Assembly: GCA_029962745.1 (NCBI GenBank)
Contig: CM057157.1
Span: 1,235,491-1,299,490, forward strand
DNA length: 64,000 nucleotides
Direction of reading: 5' to 3'
From: Echinometra lucunter
Taxonomy: Eukaryota > Echinodermata > Echinoidea > Camarodonta > Echinometridae
Part shown: positions 27,201 to 37,141 of the stretch, one piece after another
Position numbering within the stretch: position 1 is the stretch's first letter
Layout: the number at the start of each line of letters is the position of its first letter
Notes under the pieces: generated by a model
What the model was told of the DNA's origin: nothing
Seen by the model: the letters and a program-made list of their open reading frames with translations, nothing else
Database searches by the model: none
Translations under genes and position numbers: made by a program

Positions 27201-30200
27201 GATAATTTTAGGTTGGCACATGATAGTCTGTGCTGTTTATTTAGCAATAGTCACGAACTTGTCCCCAGATGATCCAAGTACAAATCTGAGTTTTCTTCTA
27301 CAATCTAGTTTGCAAAACTACAATTTGTGCAGACACTGTAGATGTCATTTGTACTGATCATGAATACTGTCGTAGTGTACATAGTGTAATTTTCTGGCCT
27401 GTTTATGTATGCATTCTTTGGAGTTAAGAAAGATAGAGTAAGAGAGAACAGAAGAGTTTGCAACGTGTGTGGACGAGGTGGTAGGTGACAACAGGCCAAC
27501 CTGCCGGACTGTACTGTTACAAGAAATATGCAACAGTAACAAAACAAAACAAAAAATACTAGTGTAGCCATTTTGAGGAAGAAATGCTGATTAAAGGCTT
27601 CTTATTGAATTCCTATCATGAATGAGTTGAAAGGCTTAAATTGAAATATGTTGCTGTAAACCGTTCAGAATTGTTTGAAATGTGCAAATGAAAAGCAATT
27701 GGGGATGAAATAAGGAAACAAAGCTGTGTGCTATACAAAGGTTCTGCTTCAGTGCTGTTTGTGTGTTAAAAGATAACAGAAATGTGAAGAGCAGCTAGTT
27801 TAACCTGTTGACACAATTTGATAATCGTATAACGCACATTTTACCATAGACTCCAGCCTAATTAAGCCCCTTGTAAATTGTCTCTATTTGATATGATATA
27901 AGAACAGGGCTGAATTAAAGATATATTGGTTCCTTTTTTTTTTATGCAGACATGCCAGCATGTGGTTGGTGTAAGGTCATGTCTGGGTTAGCCCTTAGGG
28001 CACAGAAGGGTCTAGTTCTTCAAGAACTGGCTCTAACTCAACCACTTTTATGTGGTCATTTATCAAATGACTACTTTGGCCAGTACTGTGCACATAAACT
28101 CAATGAGATGCTGGAAGCCTATCACATGTAAGAATCAATTGGATTCTCTTGTAACAATCATTCAATCAGACAATTTCTCCTCCAAAGAAATCTTATTGGA
28201 TGTAAAGAACTTCTTCCTTTTAATTTTCATTAAGCCTTTTACGTATATTAAAGTCTGTATAACCAAAACATATCATCCTGTTCCATGTATTGCAGTATGA
28301 CATAGAGTGACATTTGGGATTTAATCAGGTTAAATAGTAAGCTGATAATAAGTTATTTTGTTCTTTGGACTCTGGAGGATAAACTTTACTCCACACTTGC
28401 CTGAATTTTTTTTGTACAGATAGCACAAAACTAATTTGGTGTTGAGTAGAACCCTCCTAATTGTTCTGCAGGTTTAATAATTCTATCTAGTGCACTTTGC
28501 CTATCCATACAATCCACTATGGTCTGCAATTTAGAATAAGCTGTAGAATATTCTGAGTAGAACAGGTAAACAAGAGAGTAAAGTTTTTACAAGTCCTTAC
28601 TGTTTTTTTTTTTTTCCATTTTTTCTACAGGAGAAATCACAAGATGAAGCATCTGAAATTACGTCTCACTATGAGAGAGAATTGTCATGCAGCTGACAAC
28701 TGTGAGTGTATTTGTAATGTGGTATAGCATAGTGGAAAAAAAGAGAGAAAGATTTTCTGTTATGGAACTTTGCAAACTTTCCAAATGTTTTTGTAAAGGG
28801 CATTTTTGTTTCACCCAGCAGAGGTGCAGGCGCGACTAAGGGATCCAATTGGCGTCCGTCCGTCACAAATGTTAAATTTTACCTGCAAGACACATAACTC
28901 TACACATGGTGCTACAATAGCAACCAAACTTGGGTGATAGATGCACTTGGGGTACATTCATGATATGGTGCCTTCAGAAAAAAGTCAAAGGTCAATTCAG
29001 GTCAAATGTGATAGTTTACTTCCAAGACTCTTTTATGACAGATAACTTTGCAACCCTCCCTCACTTTTCAACCAAACTTGGGTTATAAAGAGATGCAGTA
29101 AGGGGACCTGCATGTAATTGTCGGAGGTCATGTGATAAGATCAGAGGTCATTTAGGTCATATGTTAAAGTGTACCTGCAAGACTCTCTTATGATGCATAA
29201 CTTGGCAACAGTTGTTGCAATGGCATCTAAACTTGGATGATAGATGACTTGGGGAAGTTGGGGTACATTCATGTTATTACGCCTTTGGAGGTCACATGGT
29301 AAGGTCAAACGTTAAAATTTAATTTACCTGCAAGACTCTCTTATGACAGATAACTTTGCAACTGTCTCTCACTTTTCAACCACTGGTTGTAGATTTATTA
29401 AGGGGATCTGCATGTTATGGTGCCGTTAGGGGTCACGTGATAAGGTCAAAGGTTGTTTGAGGTCATATGTTAAAGTTTACCTGCAAGACTCTCTTATGAC
29501 ACATAACTCAGCACATGTTGCTGCAGTAGCAACCAAACTTGAGAAATAGATGCACTTGGGGTATATTCATGATATGGTGCCTTCAGAGGTCACATGGTAA
29601 AGTCAAAGGTCATTTGAGGTGAAACGCTAAAGTTTACCTGCAAGACTCTCTTATGACAGATGACTTTGCAGCTAGCTGTCTCGCACTTTTCTACCAAACC
29701 TAGGTTGTAGATGTACTAAGGGGATCTGCATGTTATGGTGCCATTGGAGGTCATGTGATGAGGTCAAAGGTCATTTTTAGTCATATGTTAAAGTTTACCT
29801 GCAAGACTCTCTTATGACACATAACTCTGCACATGTTGCAATGGCAAACAAACTTGGGTGACAGATGCACTTGGGGTATATTCATGTTATGGTGCCTTCA
29901 GAGGTCACATGGTGAAGTCAAAGGTCATTTCAGGTCAAATGTAAAACAGCTCAAAGTTAGGGTCATTTGGCACCCATCACATACTTCACAGCAATCTGTC
30001 ATATTCCAACTTTACTATGTGTCATTTATACCTAAAACCACCTATCTATTGATATTATACAAAACATTTAAAAATATTAAAAAAAACCGCCTCCAAAATA
30101 ATAAGCAAATGTCCATACATTATTCTTGTATGAAGTGTGAAGTCTTATAGCACACAAGAACTGCTGTGAATAATATGATTTGTGATCTGCATCCATGTCG

Positions 30201-33200
30201 CAGGAGCCAGGCAACATTGTGCACTTGAAAGAATATTACAACTATACATACATACATACTCAGTGCAAAGTGGCTGAAGGATCACAGTGCTATGTGTTCT
30301 CTTCAATTATATGCATGCTTTTTTATTGTTTCTTTTATATACAGTATTCAATTTGCCATAAAAGATTTTGCTCACTAACTCTTCATCTCTAAGAAACGCT
30401 GTTCTCTTGATTGTTTTCTCTAAATAATAAGCTCATTATGACACTACATTGTACAAATCATCTAGAGACCTCAGTTAGACTGCAACCACAGAGACATTTT
30501 ACCTTCACACATGTAAAATATCAATGCAATAATGTTACTCATATCAAAGGGGGTGGGAGTAGGTGCAGGGGAAGCAGGTGAAAGGGAGTAGTATTTCATG
30601 AAATAGCCCTTCTCAAATTTTATGGGATGTTGCATTCTATGGCAGATATTTCACAATGAGCTTTGGATACAATTCTGTTGCATGGCTATGGAGATCGTGA
30701 TATTTCCAGTTATTTTCACAAGTGGGCGAGACACAATATCGCTACTGCCTTGTTGTAAAGATTAATGCCTAACAAATAATAGAATAGTACTCATCAAGTG
30801 AAGGAATGTTGCACTTCTTTATGTCAACTTAAAAGTGATTGGGGAGGGGAGGGAAGGGGATGGTTGTATGATGGTCTTCTACTGGAAATGCTGGGATCAT
30901 TTTGCTGTGTGAAAAGAAAAAAAATGCTGCAACTTTACTTCTTAAGGTCTTTTGACTTGAAGTATGTGAGAATTTGTATATTGTAGCATAATCATTACCT
31001 TTTGTGACTTCATGTTGCTGCCTACATGGAGAATTTACATGTATAGAAATTGGTGTACAAAACTTTGAAAACCCTATTTTTGTATGTTCTTTTAAAATTG
31101 ATTATCATTTCCCGAATTCATGGTAAGATTTCTTTTTTTTTCCATTGGAATATTGATCCAAATGAAACCAATTATTAGAATCATTTTTAAACAAAGAAAT
31201 GTTTAAATATTTGAAAGTGATAGCATTGTGAGAAATATATGAACATATATAACATATGAATTGAAATGGATAGAGTACTTATTTCAGGCTAATTGTTCAT
31301 TAGGTTGAAATTATTTTGCACAGATTAGTAATCTCTTTCTTGAATAATGTACAAATGCATATGTTAAAAATGTAATTTGCATACTTTTAATAGATATACA
31401 CTGTATGGTATGGAGTCTTGTTCTTTGTACAGTTATTGAGTTATATGTATGTGCAAAATTAGTTGAAGAGAAAGGGGGGGGGGGGGGGTCATCAGAACAT
31501 CACCTTCTGTTCATTTTATGATTTCAGAGTTCTCCCAAGATGAAATACATTTTTACGAAATGACTTGAACAATCGTTTTTGCTTCCTGCAGCATACTTGC
31601 CTAAGTATGTACCTAGCATATCTTGCCTTTCCTTGCACTGTGGAGAACGGCTTAGGAGCCAGGACAAGTCTAGCCCTCACAAGCTAGTCTCACCTGCAGG
31701 ACTCATTTCTGCCATTCAGAGCAAGGATTCTAATCTTTCAGACTTAGTTCTGGAGACCTCTTCACTTAATGCAATAGAGGTGGATACTCTTCTAGCTGCC
31801 ACAGCAAGTACGATCAAATTTTACCAAAATGAAATGAATTTTTTTTTCAAGGACATGGGCATTGATAGCTTAGGATCTCAAAAGTTTAATTAATCAGTTT
31901 GTCCAAGTCATGTAATAAGTTATGTGAAACTTTAAATAGATTTTGATATATTTGTCTGTTCTTTATTTTGACTCAAAGTTGGAGAATGATAATGCTTATG
32001 TCTCTCCTGGGGTGAGACTGTTCCATATCTGCACTAAAAGGTCTTTTTTTTTTTGGGGGGGGGGTGGCTTTTAAGCCCCTTCTATGTTTTGTGGGGTAAT
32101 TACGCAAGGGGCAAGCTGTCCTCATGCAGGTTCACACATTAACCTGTTCCGATGAATTCTCTTGCACATTTTGTGACTGTATTTCGGACAACCGGGTGCA
32201 TGATTTAGAAGTTAGGTAACATTTTGTACATGTACGTCGGTCTGAAATTGCTTTAAGAATGAGATTTAGTGTATAATATTAAATAAATTGTTACTTCAGC
32301 TAAAATTCATAAGTATGTCATTATTTTTCCTTTGCCAGTTAAACTTTAAAATTTTTTATGATATCAAGAGGGTGGCGAAAAAATTTTGGTCGAAAAAACA
32401 TAACAACAGGACAAAACCGAAATACATAAGAAATTAATAAAACAATAAAATAAATACAATATGATACCTGATTTTTTTTTTTCGTAATAAACTTTTGCTG
32501 AGGATGTTACAAATAATATTTATACAAAAATGAGCAATCTTTGAGTTTTATTTGAGCTTCATTTGGTAAAAATGTGATTTCATGCATAAATGAGCATATC
32601 CTAATTTATGTAAAATAGAATAAAATTATTTTGAAGAATCTAACTATGTAGGTTATCGATTATGTTGCCTTCTACATTTAAGCAAACTTTCACAGTGATT
32701 GCACAATCAACAGCCGAGATCTGGGGGTGGCAAAAAATCCTCCACCTATTGGTTTAAGAAACCCCCAAACCCCAAAGCCCAATGGTTTTAGAGTTAAAGA
32801 ATGATAATACATGTATCTTTAAAGGAGAAGCACAGACATAAAAAGACTTTAGCTGCCCAAAGCCCCCCCCCCCCCCCCATCCAAGGCTTTCCTTGCCAAA
32901 ATTACGCTAGAGTCTGTCGCTCGAGGATCGGTCTATTTAGACATCTTAAATCAAGCCGTAACTAATTTAATTCCCGCTAATCCTTGGACCTGAGGAATCG
33001 GCCATCATCATATGTATCTGTTCTTTGTTAGGACTCTCCTAAGTTAAAGAATGAAAATGTGTATTTCTGTTCTGTGTTACTCTCCTATATTAAGGAATGA
33101 TAATGTGTATTTCTGTTCTGTGTTACTCTCCTATATTAAGGAATGATAATGTGTGTGTATGATTTTTGTTGAGACTCTTTCAAGCTGAAGACGTTGAACC

Positions 33201-35078
33201 TGAAGAGAAACTGCTATTCTACATCTCAACCAAAGGGCCTCCTAGACTTACTGCAACACTCAGGACTACGCTCACTGGATTTGGCTGAATGCAGGTTTTC
33301 TCTTAAAGGTAAAGAATGTCACTAACTTAAATCAAAACTCAACTGGGCAGGTTTTCAAAATATTATGGTTGTATGCATGCAGTGATGACTTTGGTTCTTG
33401 AAAATGTCAGGGGTTGGTATGATTAGAGATGATTAACCTGAGATTATGCCTAAGTTTATCTTTTTTATCTTATTTATATGCAAATACCTCCAAAATAAAA
33501 GTTGCAGCAATCCCTATTGATATGACAGTCTGTATAGTACATGTATATACAGAATGGATTTCTGGCTATGTACATGTATAGAGATAGGGATTGCTGCAAC
33601 TTTTATTTTGAAGGTATTTGCTACAAATCACCATTGTGCTCACATTCTTTATTCAATTTCAACAAATGAAATGCCAAAATGTTTGGAATTATATTTTCTT
33701 TCTAATTCTATTAATAGTTGTCCGATACAACATGCCATATTTGAGCTATGATCCAAAGACAAAGTGGTTAGTTACTTTTTGTGAGGTGTGTATATACTAG
33801 GCAATACACACTTGAAGACTTTACAAACATTGACTTCTGAATAGATCTATGAATATTATGATTCATCCTGAATTGTTGAATCTTGATGAGTTATGATTAC
33901 TTACTGAAAATAAGATATTCTACTACTCTGCAATGTTTTCAGAAGTAATTACATTTATCTGTTGCAGCCAAGCTTTTTCTTTTCTTTGAACAATAAGATC
34001 ATATTAGGAAAACAAAATAACCTGCATCTAAAAAGATCTGGAATGACATGGAACCTTCCAGTGAGTGATTCATGTGAAATATGATTTATTTTTAATTATT
34101 TTTTATCCACTATATTTTTTCTTCACAGAGTGTGAAAAAGAATTCCAGGATGGTATAGTGGATGCAATGATCAACAACAGTAGCCTTCAACACCTTAATC
34201 TTGCAGATCCTGTTATAGGTGAGTATACAAAATTTTGACTGCTTTGAGGGACATGGTTAAAGCTATAGCCCAAGGTGATTTCAAAACTGTACTGTGCCCA
34301 AGAGATGATAAGTTGCAATTAAACTGGTGAGCTATATGGAGTGGAGGGGTCGTGTTATTTTGTTGTGGACGCTCTTACAGACAACAGTTAGAATCATAAA
34401 TACAATTTGGTGCCTGCAGTTTTGATAGTAAACCATTGCAGTTTTGGTAGTGAAGTAATGACATGATCATGCTTTAATAGGGCCTTGATGATTAGCTTTG
34501 CTGCCTGATTTTCTTAAGCCTCTGGAGACGTTGAATTTGTGAAGACTTGATTCCATACAGAAGTGAATTCTCGCAATTCGCAATCCTTAATTTTTGCTCT
34601 CTCATTCGGTTCACTTTCGACAGTCACTCTAGCGTGTTAATTCTGCGAGATGGGTCGACAACAGTTCCATCAACACTTTGCACTTGTCGCATGTTCCACT
34701 CCTATTCTAAGTGATTACAGCCTTAACACTTTATATTTTCCCTGGGCTCTCACTGCTAGTTCTACTAACTCATTCTTCTTCTTCTTCTTCCCTGTGCTTG
34801 GCATCCCTCGGTCAGTTAAATATTTCGTCAATTGGTCAACCCTCACTCGCAGCATCTGCTATCTTGTTGACCCGCAAGTGGGAAAATATCATGCCTCTCG
34901 TGGTACGGACGTCAGTGGTGCATGCATTGTGAAATGCGAGAATTAGCATGGTCAAGTAGAGGTAGTACAATAGCTCAGACAGGATGCTCACATGCTTTTG
35001 TAATGATATTTGGTCTCATACAGGTGATCATGAAATCTGCAAAGAAAGAAAAAGCAAACAAACAAAACATTAAGGCCC

Positions 35079-35118
<40 letters not shown>

Positions 35119-37141
35119 ACACCTCCCTATATTCAATCATCTTCTCATTTCCTTCATTTATTGTTGTATTGTACAAGTATGTGGCATTGCAAAGCATACC
35201 CACTTTGGGTATGGACACCTAATTGTCGCTAGCTGGTCACACCAGTCATCCTTCTAAGGGGAGCTTCCAATAGGCCTATCAAAGGGATTCACTAGAGCTC
35301 AGATGATAATAAGTACCACTTGATTTGATTTGATTTATTTTCCGTTTTGCAGTTTATGCAAAAATAAATATATGAATTCAGTAATCTTGTAAAGACAAAA
35401 GAAATATAATGAAGTAACATTATAAAAGACTGAATAAAATAAAGTTGACCTGCTGTAAAAAAAAATAGTAAAATGGAGCAACAAGCTAAAAAAACAAACA
35501 AAAAAAAGCTTGTAAGGTGCAAGCCCCTTCAACTTTTCTATTCCTAATCAAGAACATTTCCAACTCATAGACTTGTAGAACACATACATGTACATGTAGC
35601 ATATGAGGTTTTAAGTGAACTCTTCCCACATCAGGTACAGTACCTGTTCACCACCCTTTGGTGATGTCACTACTTCAATACTATCAGGACCAAAGCGGTA
35701 TGATTTTACCTTTGGGATATGATTTATTGAGCTAATTTTGAATTGTGGTTTATGATCATTCTGAATTTTCCATAACAGAGTAGATGGGTTGTTGGGACCA
35801 GCAAACTATCAACAAATTACCAGAAACTCACTAGAATTCACTGTAGCAGCACACTTGCAGATGCAATTGAGACCACGTTATGACGATGAGTTAGGACAGC
35901 GATTCACTTTCCTTTGCTCTCTCTCTGATCATTTCTCAGCTACCAGAATCTTTTACCCATGACCTGTTCACTTTATAGTATATTATTTTCATTCATTGCT
36001 AAAAGATCATCTTTTATTTTCCATGTAGGTAATGAAGATCTGGCCATTTTAGGCAGAGCATTTTCTGAAACGAAGCGAACAAAGCAACAGCCTGGATATT
36101 GCTTTAATGTCTGGTAAGATGAGTATATCATATGTCCATGAACATTAACTTGAGTGCTCAGATTCTAAAGTTTTATCAGATCATATCTTGGCCTTCTCAC
36201 AGACAGTCTAAAATTTCTCTTCATCTCTTAGAAATAGAAATATAGAACATGTTTCCAATTGAGAAATTTTTGAGGACCATAATATTAACAAACTTTTGGT
36301 TTATATTTGTGGTATTATAATTCAAAGAGATGTGACTTCTTCCCCAATATGCACCCATCTTACATATAATGTAGTTTATTTATTGCTACTGTTGGGTCCT
36401 ATCAACCATTCAACTCAGGGGGCCAGACACGGAGATGAAATGGTCCATAGCCCATAAGCGAATGAACACCGTACCTCAGCCTCAGCGGCTATAGTAGACA
36501 AAAAGAAATATTATATATTGATCATTTACAATAAATTCATCATTTAAACCACTTTTTGTTGGTCATATTGAATGCTTTATTACATTTTCCAAAAATCAGA
36601 TCGCAGACGGATCTTATAATGTGCGCCGGGCATTACAAGAGACATGAGAAATTGATTGAAATTCTATTTTCTTTATTGTCTACAGAGCACAGTGAATTGA
36701 TGATGGATAAGTTTCAAAGGCATTCAGCATTCAAGAATTTAATGAATTTACCAGTAGTCATCCTCAGTTGATGTGCTACATTGTACATTTACTGGATGCA
36801 AATAAATGATCAGTCTTATGGTTATAACCTTATACCCCCCCCCCCCTTCTCTATATCCTTTTCTCTTTTTTTTTGTCCCCAACAGGCATTCTCGCTTTTC
36901 ATCAAGGGCACTTGAGCAGTTTCTTGAGATGCTTTCCAGGAATGTTGATGGTTGTTGTGATAATAGGAGACTTCATTCCTTGGATCACTTGAGTGTTTTC
37001 GCAGTCTATGCCCCTATGGTAGAGGCAATGAGAAGCGTCATCCCACGTGTGTCATGTCTCTACACCGAGTGCTTGGATGTTGTGGAATCCCCAGAACGTT
37101 TGGCATCCATGATACGTTATGAAGAACTAATTTGGTCTTAA
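17999..37141 (+). CDS. LRRC41: Gene A: LRRC41 (MUF1)-like leucine-rich repeat protein, 13 coding exons
   Basis: The joined exons give about 749 residues; human LRRC41 has about 812. The family acts as a substrate receptor, joining Elongin B/C and a cullin ubiquitin ligase through an N-terminal BC-box region and binding targets with leucine-rich repeats. Seen here: an N-terminal leucine-rich stretch followed by VAVKKGLDIQTLW, closely like the human A-KKGL--Q-IW motif; LLAKHLHTLK, like human SSLHTLKF; the acidic EDLYDF motif, which human LRRC41 also has; then leucine-rich repeats from exon 6 onward. All thirteen exons join in phase with GT-AG introns. The C-terminal four exons recur in gene B, independent support that they are real. 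The weak points are the exon 4 and exon 5 donors, and a possible intron within exon 3. The 5' end may include an untranslated exon upstream. Orthology is inferred from recalled human sequence, not from a search. Confidence 0.85.
18473..18534. repeat. Hairpin in gene A intron 1
   Basis: The arms share gtggccgctcaccaga and its inverse, separated by about 13 bases. Confidence 0.8.
18934..19334. mobile_element. 401-base foldback element in gene A intron 1
   Basis: It begins gggcagttt and ends aactgccc. Almost the whole element is an imperfect inverted repeat: the outer arms share ttgcaacttcaaaaggtcat, the inner arms share gtttcagtccatttcagt, and the centre holds gttacggacatta-like motifs. No transposase and no clear target duplication. 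Confidence 0.75.
19925..20270 (+). mobile_element. LINE 3' end (CR1/L2-like), 5'-truncated
   Basis: A frame read in the plus direction gives NWGDRAYASAAPSLWNKLPL, then FTFKTRLKTYLL and a stop. This is the familiar extreme C-terminus of CR1/L2-type reverse-transcriptase proteins (GDRAFS-AAP-LWN-LP, F--FK-RLKT-LF). A 3' untranslated end follows (gcgccttgagcat, gcgcgttataaatat) and an (att)n tail at 20,245-20,262. It is a fragment in gene A intron 1, sense orientation, not an active element. Confidence 0.8.
20284..20640 (+). other. Open frame of about 118 residues in gene A intron 1, unrecognised
   Basis: After a stop upstream, the frame stays open for about 118 codons ending at 20,640. It includes FDQTAKYDPFWLVAYRGKPF and KNITIFGHVAEGIRALASL. 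It lies just after the LINE tail and is bordered by gcgcagcaagtgagg-like phrases that recur at 21,040. It has no ATG early in the frame and no splice signals suited to gene A. It may be a remnant of a mobile-element protein; I recognise no family. Confidence 0.3.
21377..21523. mobile_element. MITE with gagccccatttcat ends in gene A intron 1
   Basis: The left end (gccccatttcatcaaa) is inverted at the right end (tatgaaatggggccc), with about 147 bases between outer edges. No coding capacity. Confidence 0.65.
21659..21745 (+). CDS. LRRC41: Gene A exon 2, BC-box-like segment
   Basis: The acceptor is ttttatag and the donor is AAAG|gtaata, phase 1 in and out. It encodes LPWSLLKLLLPRCDDYRL followed by a segment ending in KK. 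The SLLKLLLP stretch sits where human LRRC41 has its Elongin BC-binding box (ILQSILPLL). It does not match the strict BC-box consensus at every position, so BC binding is inferred from family and position. The exon is 87 bases, a multiple of three, so skipping it would keep the frame. Confidence 0.85.
23025..23197. mobile_element. MITE in gene A intron 2
   Basis: The ends are ggcactgtttcat and atgaaacagtgtc, with inner inverted matches (ggtcagcactgacaa and ttgttagtgctgacc). About 173 bases. The rest of intron 2 (21,746-23,024) shows nothing recognisable. Confidence 0.65.
23259..23519 (+). CDS. LRRC41: Gene A exon 3
   Basis: The acceptor is ttctgtag and the donor is AAAG|gtacat. The start, GLDIQTLW, continues the conserved KKGL--Q-LW motif. 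The end, MEWYQMYMDNLCQQKL, aligns with the human TCWRAKFMEAFFSHVL region. The middle is longer than the human spacer between the two tryptophans by roughly 26 residues. An internal GT..AG stretch, 23,291-23,404, is 114 bases, in phase, and ends in a good acceptor (ttgcttacag). It may be an intron, optionally retained. Confidence 0.8.
24022..24127. mobile_element. Foldback element in gene A intron 3
   Basis: Arms of about 30 bases (core cccccatagcttgtgaat) are inverted around a 45-base centre. A (CT)n tract lies earlier in the same intron (23,846-23,870). Confidence 0.8.
24461..24526 (+). CDS. LRRC41: Gene A exon 4
   Basis: The acceptor follows a long T-rich tract (gtttctttag). The exon reads GLYRNLLKVFSYRPKLQPNL. 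I place the donor at AGAA|gtaaag because it alone gives the phase needed by exon 5. A stronger-looking donor, gtgagt at 24,555, lies 28 bases further on, but using it breaks the reading frame. The peptide aligns loosely with human RFSPLLHSSRHVRQL. The exon end is the least certain point of the model. Confidence 0.6.
24751..25287 (+). CDS. LRRC41: Gene A exon 5, first LRR region and acidic EDLYDF motif
   Basis: This is the longest exon, with acceptor ttcatcttag. It contains LLAKHLHTLKCR, then ALERFMRTLLSRGNLKAMHL, an LRR-like helix and strand matching human LRQLLHQLIHHGAVSQVSL. A charged, low-conservation stretch follows, then EDLYDFCFKEEK, close to human EDLYDFVF. That order of motifs is the best single argument for LRRC41. 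The long serine/alanine-rich linker of human LRRC41 before EDLYDF is much shorter here. I end the exon at AAGC|gtgaag for phase; donors at 25,313 (gtacgt) and 25,317 (gtatgc) would need a different acceptor or an unseen exon. Confidence 0.8.
25600..26060 (+). mobile_element. GGTCA-rich repeat in gene A intron 5
   Basis: It contains two imperfect copies of a unit of roughly 150 bases (ggctcatgtatgcatatggaa, then tgatct-attag), with caaggtcaaaggtcaaaggtc at 25,780-25,800. The wording resembles interspersed repeats common in marine invertebrates. Non-coding. Confidence 0.6.
26282..26458 (+). CDS. LRRC41: Gene A exon 6, leucine-rich repeats
   Basis: The acceptor is cttgtttag and the donor is TGTG|gtatgt. 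The other two frames contain stops; this frame has an LRR pattern: HLVLDRIKL, then CTALTNGLVKSASLQSLAL. The spacing of leucines fits ribonuclease-inhibitor-type repeats, in which helix and strand alternate. It is 177 bases, phase 1 in and out. A NAGNAG-like alternative acceptor (aaag at 26,285) lies just inside and would suit a phase-2 donor of exon 5. Confidence 0.88.
26459..27949. other. Gene A intron 6
   Basis: AT-rich, with a fragment near 27,070-27,110 (gggccgcataattgtcttgcgggcc) reminiscent of hAT-type ends. No exon or structured repeat was seen elsewhere. Confidence 0.5.
27950..28127 (+). CDS. LRRC41: Gene A exon 7, leucine-rich repeats
   Basis: The acceptor follows a T-rich tract (tttatgcag) and the donor is ACAT|gtaaga, phase 1 in and 2 out. 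It reads MPACGWCKVMSGLAL, then GLVLQELALTQPLL, another helix-turn-strand LRR unit, and ends NEMLEAYH. It aligns in position with the human RLLDSLRALSG..LRALHLSDLFSPLP repeat. Confidence 0.88.
28631..28701 (+). CDS. LRRC41: Gene A exon 8
   Basis: A short exon of 71 bases with a strong acceptor (tttttctacag) and a consensus donor (AACT|gtgagt), phase 2 in and 1 out. It encodes NHKMKHLKLRLTMREN, the strand part of an LRR (LKHLKLRL spacing). Its short length makes it easy to miss in automated prediction. Confidence 0.85.
28806..29960 (+). repeat. Tandem repeat element in gene A intron 8, about six units of about 155 bases
   Basis: The unit phrase gcaagactctcttatgaca recurs at about 29,021, 29,178, 29,331, 29,485, 29,640 and 29,803, each unit ending in (a)aggtca motifs. 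The left boundary is gcgcgactaagggatccaa followed by gtccgtccgtc. The same family lies inverted at 45,890-47,235. Confidence 0.85.
31592..31807 (+). CDS. LRRC41: Gene A exon 9, leucine-rich repeats
   Basis: The acceptor is cttcctgcag and the donor is GCAA|gtacga, phase 1 in and out, 216 bases. It reads YLPKYVPSISCLSLHCGERL, a polar stretch, then LVSPAGLISAIQSKDSNLSD followed by LVLETSSL. That is the same helix-strand spacing as human [21 protein letters not shown]. The 2.9-kb intron before it holds the GGTCA-rich tandem repeat. Confidence 0.88.
32030..32900 (+). repeat. Dispersed repeat, poly-G-led, in gene A intron 9
   Basis: It starts with a T/G run and shares order and phrases (attacgcaa, gaaatacataagaaat, cataaatgagcata) with 38,715-39,400. 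The two copies run in the same direction and are well diverged. Non-coding. Confidence 0.5.
33020..33165 (+). repeat. Three imperfect copies of the exon 10 acceptor region
   Basis: Units of about 55 bases (actctcctatattaaggaatgataatgtg core) end just before exon 10. The first (ttctttgttag, gactctcctaagtt) resembles the intact gene B splice junction (ttctttgtttag, actctcccaagtt). Confidence 0.65.
33174..33308 (+). CDS. LRRC41: Gene A exon 10, LRR exon shared with gene B
   Basis: The exon is 135 bases, phase 1 in and out. It contains LKTLNLKRNCYSTSQPKGLL and SGLRSLDLAECRFSLKG. Gene B has the same exon at 63,784-63,918 with the same length and 36 of 46 residues identical. The acceptor used here (tttttgttgag) is weaker than in gene B (tctttgtttag). 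Upstream of it lie three degenerate copies of the acceptor region (33,020-33,165). Confidence 0.9.
33481..33620. mobile_element. Foldback MITE in gene A intron 10
   Basis: Arms of 37 bases (33,481-33,517 and 33,584-33,620; core gttgcagcaatccctat) differ at one position around a 66-base centre. Confidence 0.85.
34129..34218 (+). CDS. LRRC41: Gene A exon 11, LRR exon shared with gene B
   Basis: The acceptor is tttcttcacag and the donor is ATAG|gtgagt. It is 90 bases and reads CEKEFQDGIVDAMINNSSL, then QHLNLADP. Gene B has an exon of identical length at 62,367-62,456, with 23 of 31 residues the same. The substitutions are mostly conservative (K/R, M/L, S/N), which suggests that both copies evolved under protein-level constraint. 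Confidence 0.92.
35079..35117. repeat. Poly-C run of about 39 bases in gene A intron 11
   Basis: An uninterrupted C homopolymer (G on the transcript's template strand). It is the longest homopolymer in the window; the length may be affected by sequencing error. Confidence 0.85.
35318..35530 (-). mobile_element. LINE-like 3' end, minus strand, in gene A intron 11
   Basis: Repeated tgattt units at the left edge (ttgatttgatttgattt) look like the short tandem tail of a non-LTR retroelement read on the minus strand, followed by AT-rich 3' sequence. No coding part remains. Confidence 0.4.
36029..36113 (+). CDS. LRRC41: Gene A exon 12, shared with gene B
   Basis: The acceptor is ttttccatgtag and the donor is TCTG|gtaaga, phase 1 in and 2 out, 85 bases. 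It reads DLAILGRAFSETKRTKQQPG, then YCFNV. The exon in gene B at 49,416-49,500 is also 85 bases and conserves TKRTKQQPGYC without change, which makes it the most conserved block between the two copies. Confidence 0.92.
36114..36885. other. Gene A intron 12
   Basis: No repeat or exon recognised. A short C run (36,836-36,846) and T-rich tract lead into the exon 13 acceptor. Confidence 0.5.
36886..37141 (+). CDS. LRRC41: Gene A exon 13, C-terminal exon with stop
   Basis: The acceptor follows a C/T-rich tract (gtccccaacag). The exon reads RFSSRALEQFLEMLSRNVDG and RRLHSLDHLSVF, then about 45 less conserved residues, ending EELIWS and TAA. The SSRAL-QF-EMLS and RLHSLDHLS blocks recur in gene B. 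Gene B ends about 20 residues earlier. A one-base frame change just before the stop would open another 58 codons (see findings). Confidence 0.88.
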
